A DNA stretch of 64,000 bases, taken from contig JAFWJA010000011.1 of NCBI GenBank assembly GCA_017511805.1, positions 1 to 64,000 of the forward strand. The letters are read 5' to 3'. The notes under the pieces are model-generated. The model had not been told where the DNA came from. It did not search any database and saw nothing but the letters and a program-made list of their open reading frames with translations. Shown in pieces: positions 44,818-53,584 of the stretch; positions within the stretch are counted from its first letter, which is position 1, and every line of letters starts with the position of its first letter. Source of the DNA: Bacilli bacterium (GTDB lineage Bacteria > Bacillota_I > Bacilli_A > RF39 > UBA660). A program made the position numbers and the translations under genes.

Positions 44818-45769
44818 AAAAATAAAGAAAATATTATTACTATTTTTAGTAGTATTTGTACTAACTGGTTGTGCTACTGCACTTAAGGACAAAAAGAAGA
44901 ATCAAATAGTCTATTATGAAAATGATTCAGTAAAAATTCAATTAAACGAAAATATATTATGTCAACCTGAGGATAAAGGAGTTATTGATAAATATAATGA
45001 ATATAAGGATCAAATAGATATTAGTAAACTTCCTAAATGTAAGAATATGAGTTTATCTGATAGTAATTACGAAGGAATTTGGGAAAATGTTTTTGTTAAA
45101 CCACTTGCTTGGTTAATAATAAAGATTAATGGTCTTGTAGGTAATTATGGTCTTGCTATTATAATTTTAGGATTATTATTAAGATTAGTGTTAGCTCCAT
45201 TTACTCAAAAAACAGCTATGCAATCTGAAAATATGAAAGAAATGCAACCAGAATTAGAAAAGATAAATAAAAAATATGAAGGTAAAAAAGATCAAGAATC
45301 AGTTCAAAAGAAATCAATGGAAACAATGCAATTATATAAGAAATATGGTGTTAATCCATTCTCAAGTTGTTTATTCGCATTTATACAAATACCTTTATTA
45401 ATTGCTTTCTATGAAGCAGCTAATAGAGTTCCAGTTATTTTTGAAGGAAATTTATTTGGATTAGTTTTAGGAACAACTCCTTTAAAAGCAATAACTAGTG
45501 GTCATTATGAATATGCATTAATTGTTATATTAATAGTTGTTACTACAATAATATCTCAAAGATTAAACAAAACAGCATCAACTCCTCAATCTGGAGGATT
45601 AAATCCAAATGTAATGATGAATATAATGGTTGTTATGATAGCTATTATGTCAATTAACTTCTCTGTTGCTTTATCATTATATTGGATAGCATCAACAGTA
45701 TTTACTATTGGACAAAATTTATTAGCTAAATATTTGAAAAAGAGAAAAGCAGAGAAAGCTAATAATTAA
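44810..45769 (+). CDS. yidC: Membrane insertase YidC (SpoIIIJ type)
   Basis: 319 residues, Oxa1/YidC family. Lipoprotein signal with VLTGC (Cys20), then five membrane helices; the hydrophilic groove Arg is in LGLLLRLVLAPFTQKT. Inserts membrane proteins with or after SecYEG. Firmicute lipoprotein form, and in B. subtilis this locus paralogue is SpoIIIJ, required for SpoIIIAE function in sporulation. Basic tail KYLKKRKAEK binds ribosomes. Confidence 0.96.
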   Translation: MNKKIKKILLLFLVVFVLTGCATALKDKKKNQIVYYENDSVKIQLNENILCQPEDKGVIDKYNEYKDQIDISKLPKCKNMSLSDSNYEGIWENVFVKPLAWLIIKINGLVGNYGLAIIILGLLLRLVLAPFTQKTAMQSENMKEMQPELEKINKKYEGKKDQESVQKKSMETMQLYKKYGVNPFSSCLFAFIQIPLLIAFYEAANRVPVIFEGNLFGLVLGTTPLKAITSGHYEYALIVILIVVTTIISQRLNKTASTPQSGGLNPNVMMNIMVVMIAIMSINFSVALSLYWIASTVFTIGQNLLAKYLKKRKAEKANN

Positions 45770-45783
45770 CAGGAGGTTGTAGT

Positions 45784-46395
45784 ATGAAGACTTATAAATT
45801 TGAAGGAAAGAATGTAGAAGAATTAACTTTACAAGCATTAAAAGAATTAAATGTTAAAGAAGAAGAAATGATTACTTCTGTTACAGAGGAAACAGTTGGA
45901 TTATTAAAAAAGAAAAAATATACATTAAATGTTGTATTAAAATCAGATATATTAGAATTTGCTAAGGATTATGTAAAAAACTTAGTTGAAGGAATGGGTT
46001 TTGAAGATGTACAATTAGAAACTCAAAGAAAAGATAATTTTATAAAAATTACTATTCATACAGATAATAGTTCATTATTAATAGGAAAAGGTGGAAGAAC
46101 ACTTGCTTCAATTCAAAACTTATTAAGAGCAGTTCTTGCTAAAGAAACTCCTATATTTGTAAATGTACTAATAGATGTTGAAAATTATAAAGAAAAACAA
46201 CAAAAAAATATTGAAAGATTAGCTATTAAATTAGCTAAAGAAGTTAGAAAAACAAAAGAACCAATTTCTATGGATTCTATGAATTCATATGAAAGAAGAT
46301 TAGTTCATAGCGTACTTTCAGAATTCAAAGGAATTGAGACTGAAAGTGAAGGAGAAGAACCTAATAGAAGGGTTGTAATTAAACCAAAAGAGTAA
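45784..46395 (+). CDS. jag: RNA-binding protein Jag/KhpB
   Basis: 203 residues: Jag_N (~1-50), KH domain with LLIGKGGRTLASIQNLL, and R3H domain with MNSYERRLVHSVLSEF. Binds RNA and influences cell elongation; with KhpA in other Firmicutes. AGGAGGTTGTAGT precedes the ATG. Classical partner of spoIIIJ. Confidence 0.95.
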   Translation: MKTYKFEGKNVEELTLQALKELNVKEEEMITSVTEETVGLLKKKKYTLNVVLKSDILEFAKDYVKNLVEGMGFEDVQLETQRKDNFIKITIHTDNSSLLIGKGGRTLASIQNLLRAVLAKETPIFVNVLIDVENYKEKQQKNIERLAIKLAKEVRKTKEPISMDSMNSYERRLVHSVLSEFKGIETESEGEEPNRRVVIKPKE

Positions 46396-46423
46396 TATAA
46401 TAGTATTAGGAAAGGAGTTAGCT

Positions 46424-46783
46424 ATGAAAGAGAGAAATATTGCTACTTGCATCATATTAACAATTGTTACTTTAGGTATCTATGGTATCTACTGGATGGT
46501 TGTATTAAATGATGAAACAAAAGCAGCTGCAAAAGATACTCAATTTGTTACTGGTGGAGTTGCATTCTTATTAACTTTAGTAACATGTGGTATTTATGGT
46601 ATTTATTGGTGCTATAAAATGGCTGAATTATCTGCTAAAGCTCAAGAAAATGCAGGAGTAGCTGTAAAAGATAATAAAATCGTTTATTTATTACTAGCTT
46701 TATTTGGTTTATCAATCGTTGTTTATGCTTTAATGCAAAACGATTTAAACGAAATAGCAAGAAAAAATGGAAATGTAGCTTAA
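46424..46783 (+). CDS. DUF4234 membrane protein
   Basis: 119 residues with three hydrophobic helices. Two copies of the signature TLGIYGIYWMV / TCGIYGIYWCYKMAEL identify the DUF4234 family, whose role is unknown. GGAAAGGAGTTAGCT precedes the ATG. Confidence 0.85.
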   Translation: MKERNIATCIILTIVTLGIYGIYWMVVLNDETKAAAKDTQFVTGGVAFLLTLVTCGIYGIYWCYKMAELSAKAQENAGVAVKDNKIVYLLLALFGLSIVVYALMQNDLNEIARKNGNVA

Positions 46784-46795
46784 TGCTACTTTTTC
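46775..46795 (+). terminator. Terminator after the DUF4234 gene
   Basis: GTAGC-TTAAT-GCTAC then TTTTT, overlapping the stop codon. Confidence 0.65.
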
Positions 46796-46812
46796 TTTTG
46801 CAAAAAAAGTGT

Positions 46813-46818
46813 TATAAT
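46813..46818 (+). promoter_or_regulatory. -10 element of mnmE
   Basis: TATAAT within AAAAAAAGTGTTATAAT. Similar AAAAA-GTnTTA sequences occur before the sigma factor gene (about 48198) and the 49507 gene, so this may be a common local promoter form without a good -35. Confidence 0.5.
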
Positions 46819-46840
46819 CTTTCGTACTGAGGTGAAGTAT

Positions 46841-48178
46841 ATGAATGATACGATTGCAGCAATATCAACAGCGGTTGGAGTAGGTGCTATTTCAATTGTT
46901 AGGATATCTGGTGATGAAGCATTAAGTATTGTTAATAAAATATTTGATAGGGATGTTTATAGTTTCAAATCTAATACAATTAACTATGGACATATAATAG
47001 AAGATAATAAAGTTATAGATGAAGTTCTATTATCTGTTTTTCTTGCACCTAAAACATATACAAAAGAAGATATAATAGAAATCAACTCACATGGTGGAAT
47101 TTCAGTTACTAATAAAATACTAGAATTACTACTAACAAATGGCGCAAGACTTGCTGAACCAGGTGAATTTACAAAAAGAGCGTTTTTAAATGGAAGAATA
47201 GATTTAGTAGAAGCTGAATCAGTTATGGATCTAATAGATGCTAAAACAGAGAGTGCTAGAAAGATGGCCATTAATGGAGTATATGGTAAATTATCTGAAA
47301 AAATAAATAAACTAAGAAATAAAGCACTAGATATAGTATCAAATATAGAAGTTAATATAGATTATCCTGAATATGAAGACATAGAGGTAATGACTATTGA
47401 TGATATTAAGTCTTATTCAAAAGAATTAAGTAATGAAATAGAAGAATTATTAAAAACATCAAAAACAGGTAAATTAATTAAAGAAGGTATAAATACAGTT
47501 ATTCTAGGTAGACCTAATGTAGGAAAGAGTTCATTATTAAATAGATTACTAGATGAAGAAAAAGCAATAGTAACTGATATTCCTGGTACTACAAGAGATA
47601 TAGTTGAAGGTAGTATAAGATTAAACGGAGTATTAATAAACTTCCTTGATACTGCAGGTGTTAGAAAAACAACAAATACTGTGGAAAAAATTGGAGTAGA
47701 AAAGAGTTTATCATTATTAGATAAAGCTGACTTAGTACTATTAGTTCTAAATAATAATGAGGAATTAACAGATGAAGATAAAGAATTATTAGAGAAAACG
47801 AAAAATAAAAAGAGAATAATAGTTGTTAATAAAATAGATTTAGATAATAAATTACAATTAGATATTCCATATATAAAAGTAAGTGCGGAAAATAATGATA
47901 TTGATGCTTTACTTGATGAAATAAAGAACTTGTTTAATTTAGAAGAAATAAATAATGGGGATTTAACTTATATTTCAAATGCTAGAGAGATATCATTATT
48001 AAAACAAGCTAAAGAATCATTAAATAACTTATTAAAAGGTTTAGAAGAAGATATTCCAATAGATATGCTTGAAATAGATATTAGGAACATAATAGATTAC
48101 CTAGGACAAATAACTGGAGAAAGTTATGATAATGAATTAATAGATAAATTATTTAGTAACTTTTGTTTAGGTAAATAG
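46841..48178 (+). CDS. mnmE: tRNA-modifying GTPase MnmE
   Basis: 445 residues from the ATG at 46841, with GAGGTG eight bases ahead. With MnmG it puts carboxymethylaminomethyl on U34 of tRNAs. N-terminal tetrahydrofolate domain, helical domain, G domain with GRPNVGKSSLL, DIPGTTRD, DTAG, NKID, and the C-terminal catalytic FCLGK. Confidence 0.97.
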   Translation: MNDTIAAISTAVGVGAISIVRISGDEALSIVNKIFDRDVYSFKSNTINYGHIIEDNKVIDEVLLSVFLAPKTYTKEDIIEINSHGGISVTNKILELLLTNGARLAEPGEFTKRAFLNGRIDLVEAESVMDLIDAKTESARKMAINGVYGKLSEKINKLRNKALDIVSNIEVNIDYPEYEDIEVMTIDDIKSYSKELSNEIEELLKTSKTGKLIKEGINTVILGRPNVGKSSLLNRLLDEEKAIVTDIPGTTRDIVEGSIRLNGVLINFLDTAGVRKTTNTVEKIGVEKSLSLLDKADLVLLVLNNNEELTDEDKELLEKTKNKKRIIVVNKIDLDNKLQLDIPYIKVSAENNDIDALLDEIKNLFNLEEINNGDLTYISNAREISLLKQAKESLNNLLKGLEEDIPIDMLEIDIRNIIDYLGQITGESYDNELIDKLFSNFCLGK

Positions 48179-48240
48179 TATTTACATTTTAATAAAAAAG
48201 TGTTAGTATAAATCACAATTTAAAAAAAGAGGTTTGACAG

Positions 48241-49452
48241 ATGAACGTAGAAGAAAATATTAGAAAGATAGAATCAATATTAAGAAAAAGTTTACCTAAA
48301 AAAGATGGGGATTATGTAGTGGATGCTACATTAATGACTGAATTGCTTAAAAAAAGTGATAAATTATCTAAATTATTCAATGAAATAATATCAAAATATG
48401 TAGTAGATGGACAAATTGATGATGAAGATTATGAAAAACTAATGGATACTATAATATTTACTCCTTTAGAGGATTTTATAAATGTGTATTTAAATATAAA
48501 TAATATATCATTATCTGTTGAGAAAGAATTAGAAAATCCAGTTATTAATAAATCATATGATGATGATTATATAGCTCCAGTAAAGGATCAATTATCTGAT
48601 TATTTAAATGAAATTAGTAAGATTCCATTATTAACTCCTGAAGAAGAACTTGATTTATTTACTAGATATAAAAATGGTGATACTTCAGTTAAAAATAGAA
48701 TAATAGAATCAAACTTTAGATTAGTTGTATCAATCGCAAAACACTATACAAATAAAGGTGTTGAATTAATGGATTTAATTCAAGAAGGTAATATTGGTTT
48801 AATAACTGCTATAGATAAATTTGATGAAACTAAAGGATTTAAGTTTAGTACATATGCTACATGGTGGATAAAACAAGCTATAAGAAGAGCAATAGAAAAT
48901 ACAAGCAAAAGTATTAGAATTCCAGCTAGTTTATATCAAAAAATGAAAAAAATTCAATATACAACAAGCATATATATGACTAGTCATGATGGTGAAGTAC
49001 CTACTAATGAACAATTAGTAGAAATAACAGGATATTCTTTAAAAACTATAGAAGAAGTAAAAAGTTATATTATTACTGAAGTAAGTCTTCATTCTCCTGT
49101 TGGAGAAGCAGAGCATGGTGAACAAAGTGAATTAATTGACTTTATAGAAGATGAATCAGAAAATAATGATGTAGAGTATTCAGCAGTTCAAGGTGTATTA
49201 AAAGACGTAGTAAAAAAGGTATTAGATGAAATCTTTCCAACAAATACTCCAGATGATAAGAGAAATAGAGAAAATGCTAAAGAAAGAGCAATTATTGAAC
49301 TTAGATTTGGTTTAACAGGTAAAAAGATGAATCTAACTGCATTAGGTAAAGAATATAATGTTTCAAGAGAAAGAATTAGACAATTAGAAGTAAGAGCATT
49401 AAAAAAACTTAGATTAAGTAAATCAACATCAAAATTAAGAGATTTTTATTAA
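48241..49452 (+). CDS. RpoD-like sigma-70 factor
   Basis: 403 residues. Region 1.2/2: VKDQLSDYLNEISKIPLLT, NFRLVVSIAKHYTNKGVELM, DLIQEGNIGLITAIDKFDET, KGFKFSTYATWWIKQAIRRA. Regions 3 and 4: VSRERIRQLEVRALKKLR. Region 2.4 reads ENTSKSIRIPASL where primary factors have ADQARTIRIPVHM, so recognition may be shifted. About 35 extra residues precede region 4.2. It lies between mnmE and mnmG, away from dnaG, where rpoD usually sits. Either the housekeeping factor or a group 2 factor; I favour the latter. Confidence 0.85.
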   Translation: MNVEENIRKIESILRKSLPKKDGDYVVDATLMTELLKKSDKLSKLFNEIISKYVVDGQIDDEDYEKLMDTIIFTPLEDFINVYLNINNISLSVEKELENPVINKSYDDDYIAPVKDQLSDYLNEISKIPLLTPEEELDLFTRYKNGDTSVKNRIIESNFRLVVSIAKHYTNKGVELMDLIQEGNIGLITAIDKFDETKGFKFSTYATWWIKQAIRRAIENTSKSIRIPASLYQKMKKIQYTTSIYMTSHDGEVPTNEQLVEITGYSLKTIEEVKSYIITEVSLHSPVGEAEHGEQSELIDFIEDESENNDVEYSAVQGVLKDVVKKVLDEIFPTNTPDDKRNRENAKERAIIELRFGLTGKKMNLTALGKEYNVSRERIRQLEVRALKKLRLSKSTSKLRDFY

Positions 49453-49463
49453 TCTCTTTTTTT
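49437..49463 (+). terminator. Terminator of the sigma factor gene
   Basis: AAGAGATT/AATCTCTT with a 6-base loop, then a T run; overlaps the stop codon. Confidence 0.75.
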
Positions 49464-49506
49464 ATTTATAAAAAAGTATTATAATTAATAAAAATAGGAG
49501 GTATAT

Positions 49507-49893
49507 ATGAAAACAGAAGAACCTAAAATAAAAAGAACATCAAAAGGTGCAATCGCAGCTATTATAATAGGAACAGTATTATTCTTTATAGGAGTAATAG
49601 TAGGAATAATATTCTTAGTAATCTATTTAATTCCAAAGGATTATAAGGGTACATGGGTATGTGATAATAACATACAATTTGAAATAGATGATAATTTTGA
49701 AATGTATGTTAATAATTCTTTAGCGTCTTTAGATGATTATTCAGTTAAAAACATGGAAATAAAAAATGAAAGAAGAAATTATTTATTAGAAGTAGGTAAT
49801 AAAGAATACGATATTTCTATTAAAAATAAAGAAATGTATATGATAGAAACAAATAGTTATACAATATATAAGTGTACAAAAAGAGGAAACTAA
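49507..49893 (+). CDS. Single-pass membrane protein, unknown
   Basis: 128 residues. A short basic cytoplasmic N-terminus, one helix (~18-44, IIIGTVLFFIGVIVGIIFLV), and an outside ~80-residue domain opening GTWVCDNNIQFEIDDNFEM, a small beta-rich lipocalin-like pattern similar to the lipoprotein at 28316. AGGAGGTATAT precedes the ATG. No named family recognised. Confidence 0.6.
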   Translation: MKTEEPKIKRTSKGAIAAIIIGTVLFFIGVIVGIIFLVIYLIPKDYKGTWVCDNNIQFEIDDNFEMYVNNSLASLDDYSVKNMEIKNERRNYLLEVGNKEYDISIKNKEMYMIETNSYTIYKCTKRGN

Positions 49894-49914
49894 TACTTGA
49901 TATTAGTTTTTTTT
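49888..49914 (+). terminator. Terminator after the 49507 gene
   Basis: AACTAATA/TATTAGTT with a 5-base loop followed by eight T; overlaps the stop codon. Confidence 0.75.
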
Positions 49915-49973
49915 ATTGATTATTACTATTAATTATAGTATAATACATATGCCAAAAAAAGGGAGGTGAGTTT

Positions 49974-51797
49974 ATGAATTTTGATGCTATTGTAGTAGGT
50001 GGAGGACATGCTGGATGTGAAGCTACTCTTGCTTTAGCTAAAATGGGATTTAAAACACTATTAGTATCTGGTAATTTAGATAAAATAGCTATGATGCCTT
50101 GTAATCCACATATTGGTGGTTCTGCAAAAGGTATTGTTGTTAGAGAAATAGATGCACTTGGTGGAATGATGGGTAAAGTAGCGGATAAGACTTTACTTCA
50201 AATGAAAATGCTTAATTTTAGTAAAGGACCAGCTGTTAGATCATTAAGAGCACAAGGCGATAAGGTTACATATCCTAAAGAAATGCAAAGATTATTAAAA
50301 GAAGATAAGAATATTACACTAATTGAGGATATGGTTGAAGACCTAATAGTAGAGAATAATAAAATAACAGGTGTTATTTTATCCACAGGAGAAAAGATAT
50401 CAGCAACTTCAGTAATATTAACAACAGGAACGTATATGAAAGCTGATATTTTAGTAGGAAATACTAGAACAAGATCAGGACCTACTAATACAAGACCATC
50501 ATTATTCCTAAGTGAGAACCTAGAAAAGTTAGGTTTTAAAATACTCAGATTAAAAACAGGTACACCTCCTAGAATTCAAAGAGATACTATTGATTTTTCT
50601 AAGACAAAGATGGAACCGGGTGATGATAAGTACTATACTTTCAGTTTTGATGATAAACCATATTATAAAATTGAAGAACAAATGCCTTGTTATTTAACTT
50701 ATACAACAGAAAAAACTCATCAAATAATAAGAAATAACTTATCAAAATCAAGTATGTATGGTGGAATTAAAGAAAAACTTGGTACTGGACCTAGATATTG
50801 TCCATCGATAGAGGATAAAATAGTTAGATTCGCAGATAAAGAAAGACATCAATTATTCCTAGAACCAGAAAGTAAATACTTTGATGATATATATGTACAA
50901 GGTTTTTCAACAAGTATGCCTCATGATGTACAAGAAGAAATGGTTCATAGTTTACCAGGACTAGAAAATGCTAAAATACTAAGATATGCATATGCAATTG
51001 AGTATGATGCAATAGATTCAAAAGACTTATATCCTAGTTTAGAGACTAAATTAATAGAAAATCTTTATACAGCAGGTCAAATTAATGGTACATCTGGATA
51101 TGAAGAAGCTGCTTGCCAAGGTTTAATGGCAGGTATAAATGCAGGATTAAAGATGCAAGGTAAAGAACCACTAGTATTAAAAAGAGATGAAGCATATATT
51201 GGTGTTCTTATAGATGATTTAGTTACTAAAGGAGTTAGAGATCCATATAGATTACTTACATCAAGAGCGGAATATAGATTACTTTTAAGAAGTGATAATG
51301 CTGATTTAAGACTTAGAAAATATGGTTATGAAGTTGGTTTAATATCAAAAGAACAATATGATAGATTAATAGAAAAAGAAGATAATATTACTAGAATTAT
51401 CAATGAATTAAACGATATTTCTATTAAATCAGAAAAGAAAATGAACGGTATAGAGTTTGTTAAAAGAACTGAAAACAATATAAATGATATTAAAGATAAA
51501 CTAAGTAAAGAATATGATGAACTTGAATTAGAACAAGCAGAAATTCAAATTAAATATGAAGGTTATATTAAAAAAGCTAGAAAAGAAGCAGAAAAGATGA
51601 GAAAACTTGAAAATAAAAAGATTCCAGCGGATATAGATTATGATAAAGTTCCTAATCTAGCATCAGAAGCTAGAATTAAATTAAAAGAAGTTAGACCATT
51701 ATCATTTTCTCAAGCTAGTAGAATAAGTGGGGTTAATCCTAGTGATATAGCTATACTTTCTGTATATATGAAGAGGTATTTTGATGAATATAAATAG
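49974..51797 (+). CDS. mnmG: tRNA uridine-34 carboxymethylaminomethyl enzyme MnmG
   Basis: 607 residues. FAD-binding VVGGGHAGCEATLALAKMG, NPHIGGSAKGIVVREIDALGG and YEEAACQGLMAGINAG. Partner of MnmE in modifying wobble uridines. Its stop overlaps the rsmG start by 14 bases. GGGAGGTGAGTTT precedes the ATG. Confidence 0.98.
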   Translation: MNFDAIVVGGGHAGCEATLALAKMGFKTLLVSGNLDKIAMMPCNPHIGGSAKGIVVREIDALGGMMGKVADKTLLQMKMLNFSKGPAVRSLRAQGDKVTYPKEMQRLLKEDKNITLIEDMVEDLIVENNKITGVILSTGEKISATSVILTTGTYMKADILVGNTRTRSGPTNTRPSLFLSENLEKLGFKILRLKTGTPPRIQRDTIDFSKTKMEPGDDKYYTFSFDDKPYYKIEEQMPCYLTYTTEKTHQIIRNNLSKSSMYGGIKEKLGTGPRYCPSIEDKIVRFADKERHQLFLEPESKYFDDIYVQGFSTSMPHDVQEEMVHSLPGLENAKILRYAYAIEYDAIDSKDLYPSLETKLIENLYTAGQINGTSGYEEAACQGLMAGINAGLKMQGKEPLVLKRDEAYIGVLIDDLVTKGVRDPYRLLTSRAEYRLLLRSDNADLRLRKYGYEVGLISKEQYDRLIEKEDNITRIINELNDISIKSEKKMNGIEFVKRTENNINDIKDKLSKEYDELELEQAEIQIKYEGYIKKARKEAEKMRKLENKKIPADIDYDKVPNLASEARIKLKEVRPLSFSQASRISGVNPSDIAILSVYMKRYFDEYK

Positions 51798-52488
51798 TTT
51801 TTATGATGCAGTTAAAGAATTAGGTATTACTTTAACTAAAGATCAAATGAATAAGTTAGAAGAATACTATAATTTATTAGTAACTGAAAATGAAAAGATA
51901 AATTTAACTACAATAACTGAAAAAGAAGATGTATATTTAAAACACTTTTATGATAGTTTAACTCTTATAAAAGCATATAATTTAAGAAAAGAAGCAACAC
52001 TTTGTGACATAGGAACAGGTGCTGGATTTCCAGGAGTAGTTCTATCAATTTGCTTTCCAAATCTTAGAGTAACTGTTGTTGAAAGTATTAAAAAGAAAAT
52101 TAACTTTTTATTCCTAGTAAAAAATGAATTAGAATTAAAAAATCTATTCATTTGCAATGAAAGAGCGGAGATATTTGCTAGAAATAATGTGGAAAAGTAT
52201 GACATAGTAACAAGTAGAGCTATGGCTAGATTAAATATGCTTAATGAAATGTGTATTCCGCTTGTTAAAGTAAATGGATATTTTATACCTATGAAAGCTA
52301 ATTTAGATGAAGAATTAGAAGAAGCTAAAACTTCTATTGAAATAATGAACTCTAGATTAGAAGATGTTATTACTTTTAACTTACCAGTAGAAAATAGTGT
52401 TAGAAACCTAGTAGTTATAAAGAAATTAGGTAATAATAAAAAGAAATATCCAAGAGATTATAAACAAATTAAAAATATGCCTTTATAA
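51784..52488 (+). CDS. rsmG: 16S rRNA G527 N7-methyltransferase
   Basis: 234 residues from the ATG at 51784 (GAGG nine bases ahead). SAM site CDIGTGAGFPGVVLSI, ESIKKKINFL, and TSRAMARLNMLNEM. Methylates G527 in the 530 loop. mnmG-rsmG-noc order equals B. subtilis gidA-gidB-noc. Confidence 0.97.
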   Translation: MNINSFYDAVKELGITLTKDQMNKLEEYYNLLVTENEKINLTTITEKEDVYLKHFYDSLTLIKAYNLRKEATLCDIGTGAGFPGVVLSICFPNLRVTVVESIKKKINFLFLVKNELELKNLFICNERAEIFARNNVEKYDIVTSRAMARLNMLNEMCIPLVKVNGYFIPMKANLDEELEEAKTSIEIMNSRLEDVITFNLPVENSVRNLVVIKKLGNNKKKYPRDYKQIKNMPL

Positions 52489-52500
52489 AAAAAAATAAAA

Positions 52501-52526
52501 AAATCCATTGTAAAAAATGGATTTTT
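52501..52526 (+). terminator. Terminator of mnmG-rsmG
   Basis: AAATCCATT/AATGGATTT with a 6-base loop and a T run. Confidence 0.75.
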
Positions 52527-52572
52527 ATTATATTATATATATAGAATAAAAGAATAAGAAGTGAGTGATATT

Positions 52573-53571
52573 ATGAATAATAACAATATGGAAAAAGAAA
52601 TAGTATTTGTATCATTAGATGACATAATACCTAATAGATTTCAACCAAGATTATCTTTTGATGAAGAAGCATTAAATGAATTAGCTAAATCTATTAGACA
52701 ACATGGTATTATTCAACCTTTAGTACTTAGAAAAGTAGGTACTAAATATGAAATAATAGCTGGTGAAAGAAGATACAAAGCTTCATATATCGCAGGATTA
52801 ACTAAAGTACCTGCAGTTATAATTGATTTAAATGATAATGAATCAGCTGAAGTAGCTATTGTTGAAAACATACAAAGAAGAAACCTTTCTCCAATAGAAG
52901 AGGCTAAATCATATAAAAAATTACTAGATAGAGGATATCTTACTCAAGATGAACTTGCTTCACGTATGGGTAAAACTCAAGGTGCTATTTCTAATAAATT
53001 AAGATTATTAAATTTATCACAAGAAGTTCAAGATGCACTTCTTAATAATCAAATTAGTGAAAGACATGCTAGAAGTTTATTAAGACTTGAAAATGAAGAT
53101 GAACAACAAGAAGTGCTAAGTAAAATAATAAATGAAAGATTAAATGTAAGAGATACAGATAATTTAATAAATAGTTATGTTACTGGAGAAGAATATACAC
53201 CATTATCAAATAGTTCAAGTGTAGAACCTAATGATATGAGTTTTAATACATTCTTTGAAAACAAACCAGAAGAAGATGAAGAAGAAATATTAACAATTGA
53301 GGATAAAACTTTCCCAGCTATTGAGGATAAAGTATATCCTGCTATAGAAGATAAGACATATCCAGCAATTGAAGATAAAGTATTTACTCCAATTGAAAAT
53401 ACATCTAAATCATTATTAGGATCTAAAAAAGATTATAAAACAGTTTTAAATACTAAAGTAAGAAACTTTGTAGAAAGTCTTAAAGAAGAAGGAATAGAAG
53501 TAACTTACGATAGTTATGAATTTGATAAATTATTTGAATTTATAATAAAAATAAATAAAGATACTGATTAA
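52573..53571 (+). CDS. noc: Nucleoid occlusion protein Noc (ParB family)
   Basis: 332 residues (ATG at 52573; a GTG at 52561 is possible). CTP-binding ParB fold with GERR (64-67) and ENIQRRNL (~98-105), then the HTH region. Three residues that separate Noc from ParB specificity are of the Noc kind: Q136 in GKTQGAIS, K142 in NKLRLL, R164 in SERHAR. The N-terminal amphipathic membrane helix of B. subtilis Noc is absent. A linker holds about four octapeptide repeats (PAIEDKV/T-type, ~242-275) before the C-terminal dimer domain. No parA or second parB adjoins. Confidence 0.88.
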   Translation: MNNNNMEKEIVFVSLDDIIPNRFQPRLSFDEEALNELAKSIRQHGIIQPLVLRKVGTKYEIIAGERRYKASYIAGLTKVPAVIIDLNDNESAEVAIVENIQRRNLSPIEEAKSYKKLLDRGYLTQDELASRMGKTQGAISNKLRLLNLSQEVQDALLNNQISERHARSLLRLENEDEQQEVLSKIINERLNVRDTDNLINSYVTGEEYTPLSNSSSVEPNDMSFNTFFENKPEEDEEEILTIEDKTFPAIEDKVYPAIEDKTYPAIEDKVFTPIENTSKSLLGSKKDYKTVLNTKVRNFVESLKEEGIEVTYDSYEFDKLFEFIIKINKDTD

Positions 53572-53584
53572 TCAGTATCTTTTT
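53556..53584. terminator. Bidirectional terminator of noc and the PBP gene
   Basis: A near-perfect palindrome AAAGATACTGATT-AATCAGTATCTTT centred on TTAA (53568-53571). The TTAA supplies the TAA stop codons of both convergent genes. Confidence 0.85.

Noticed and set aside
46984-47271. Antisense frame inside mnmE and similar antisense frames in mnmG, rsmG, prfA
   Set aside because: Each is fully opposite a well-supported gene with no ribosome site or family match.
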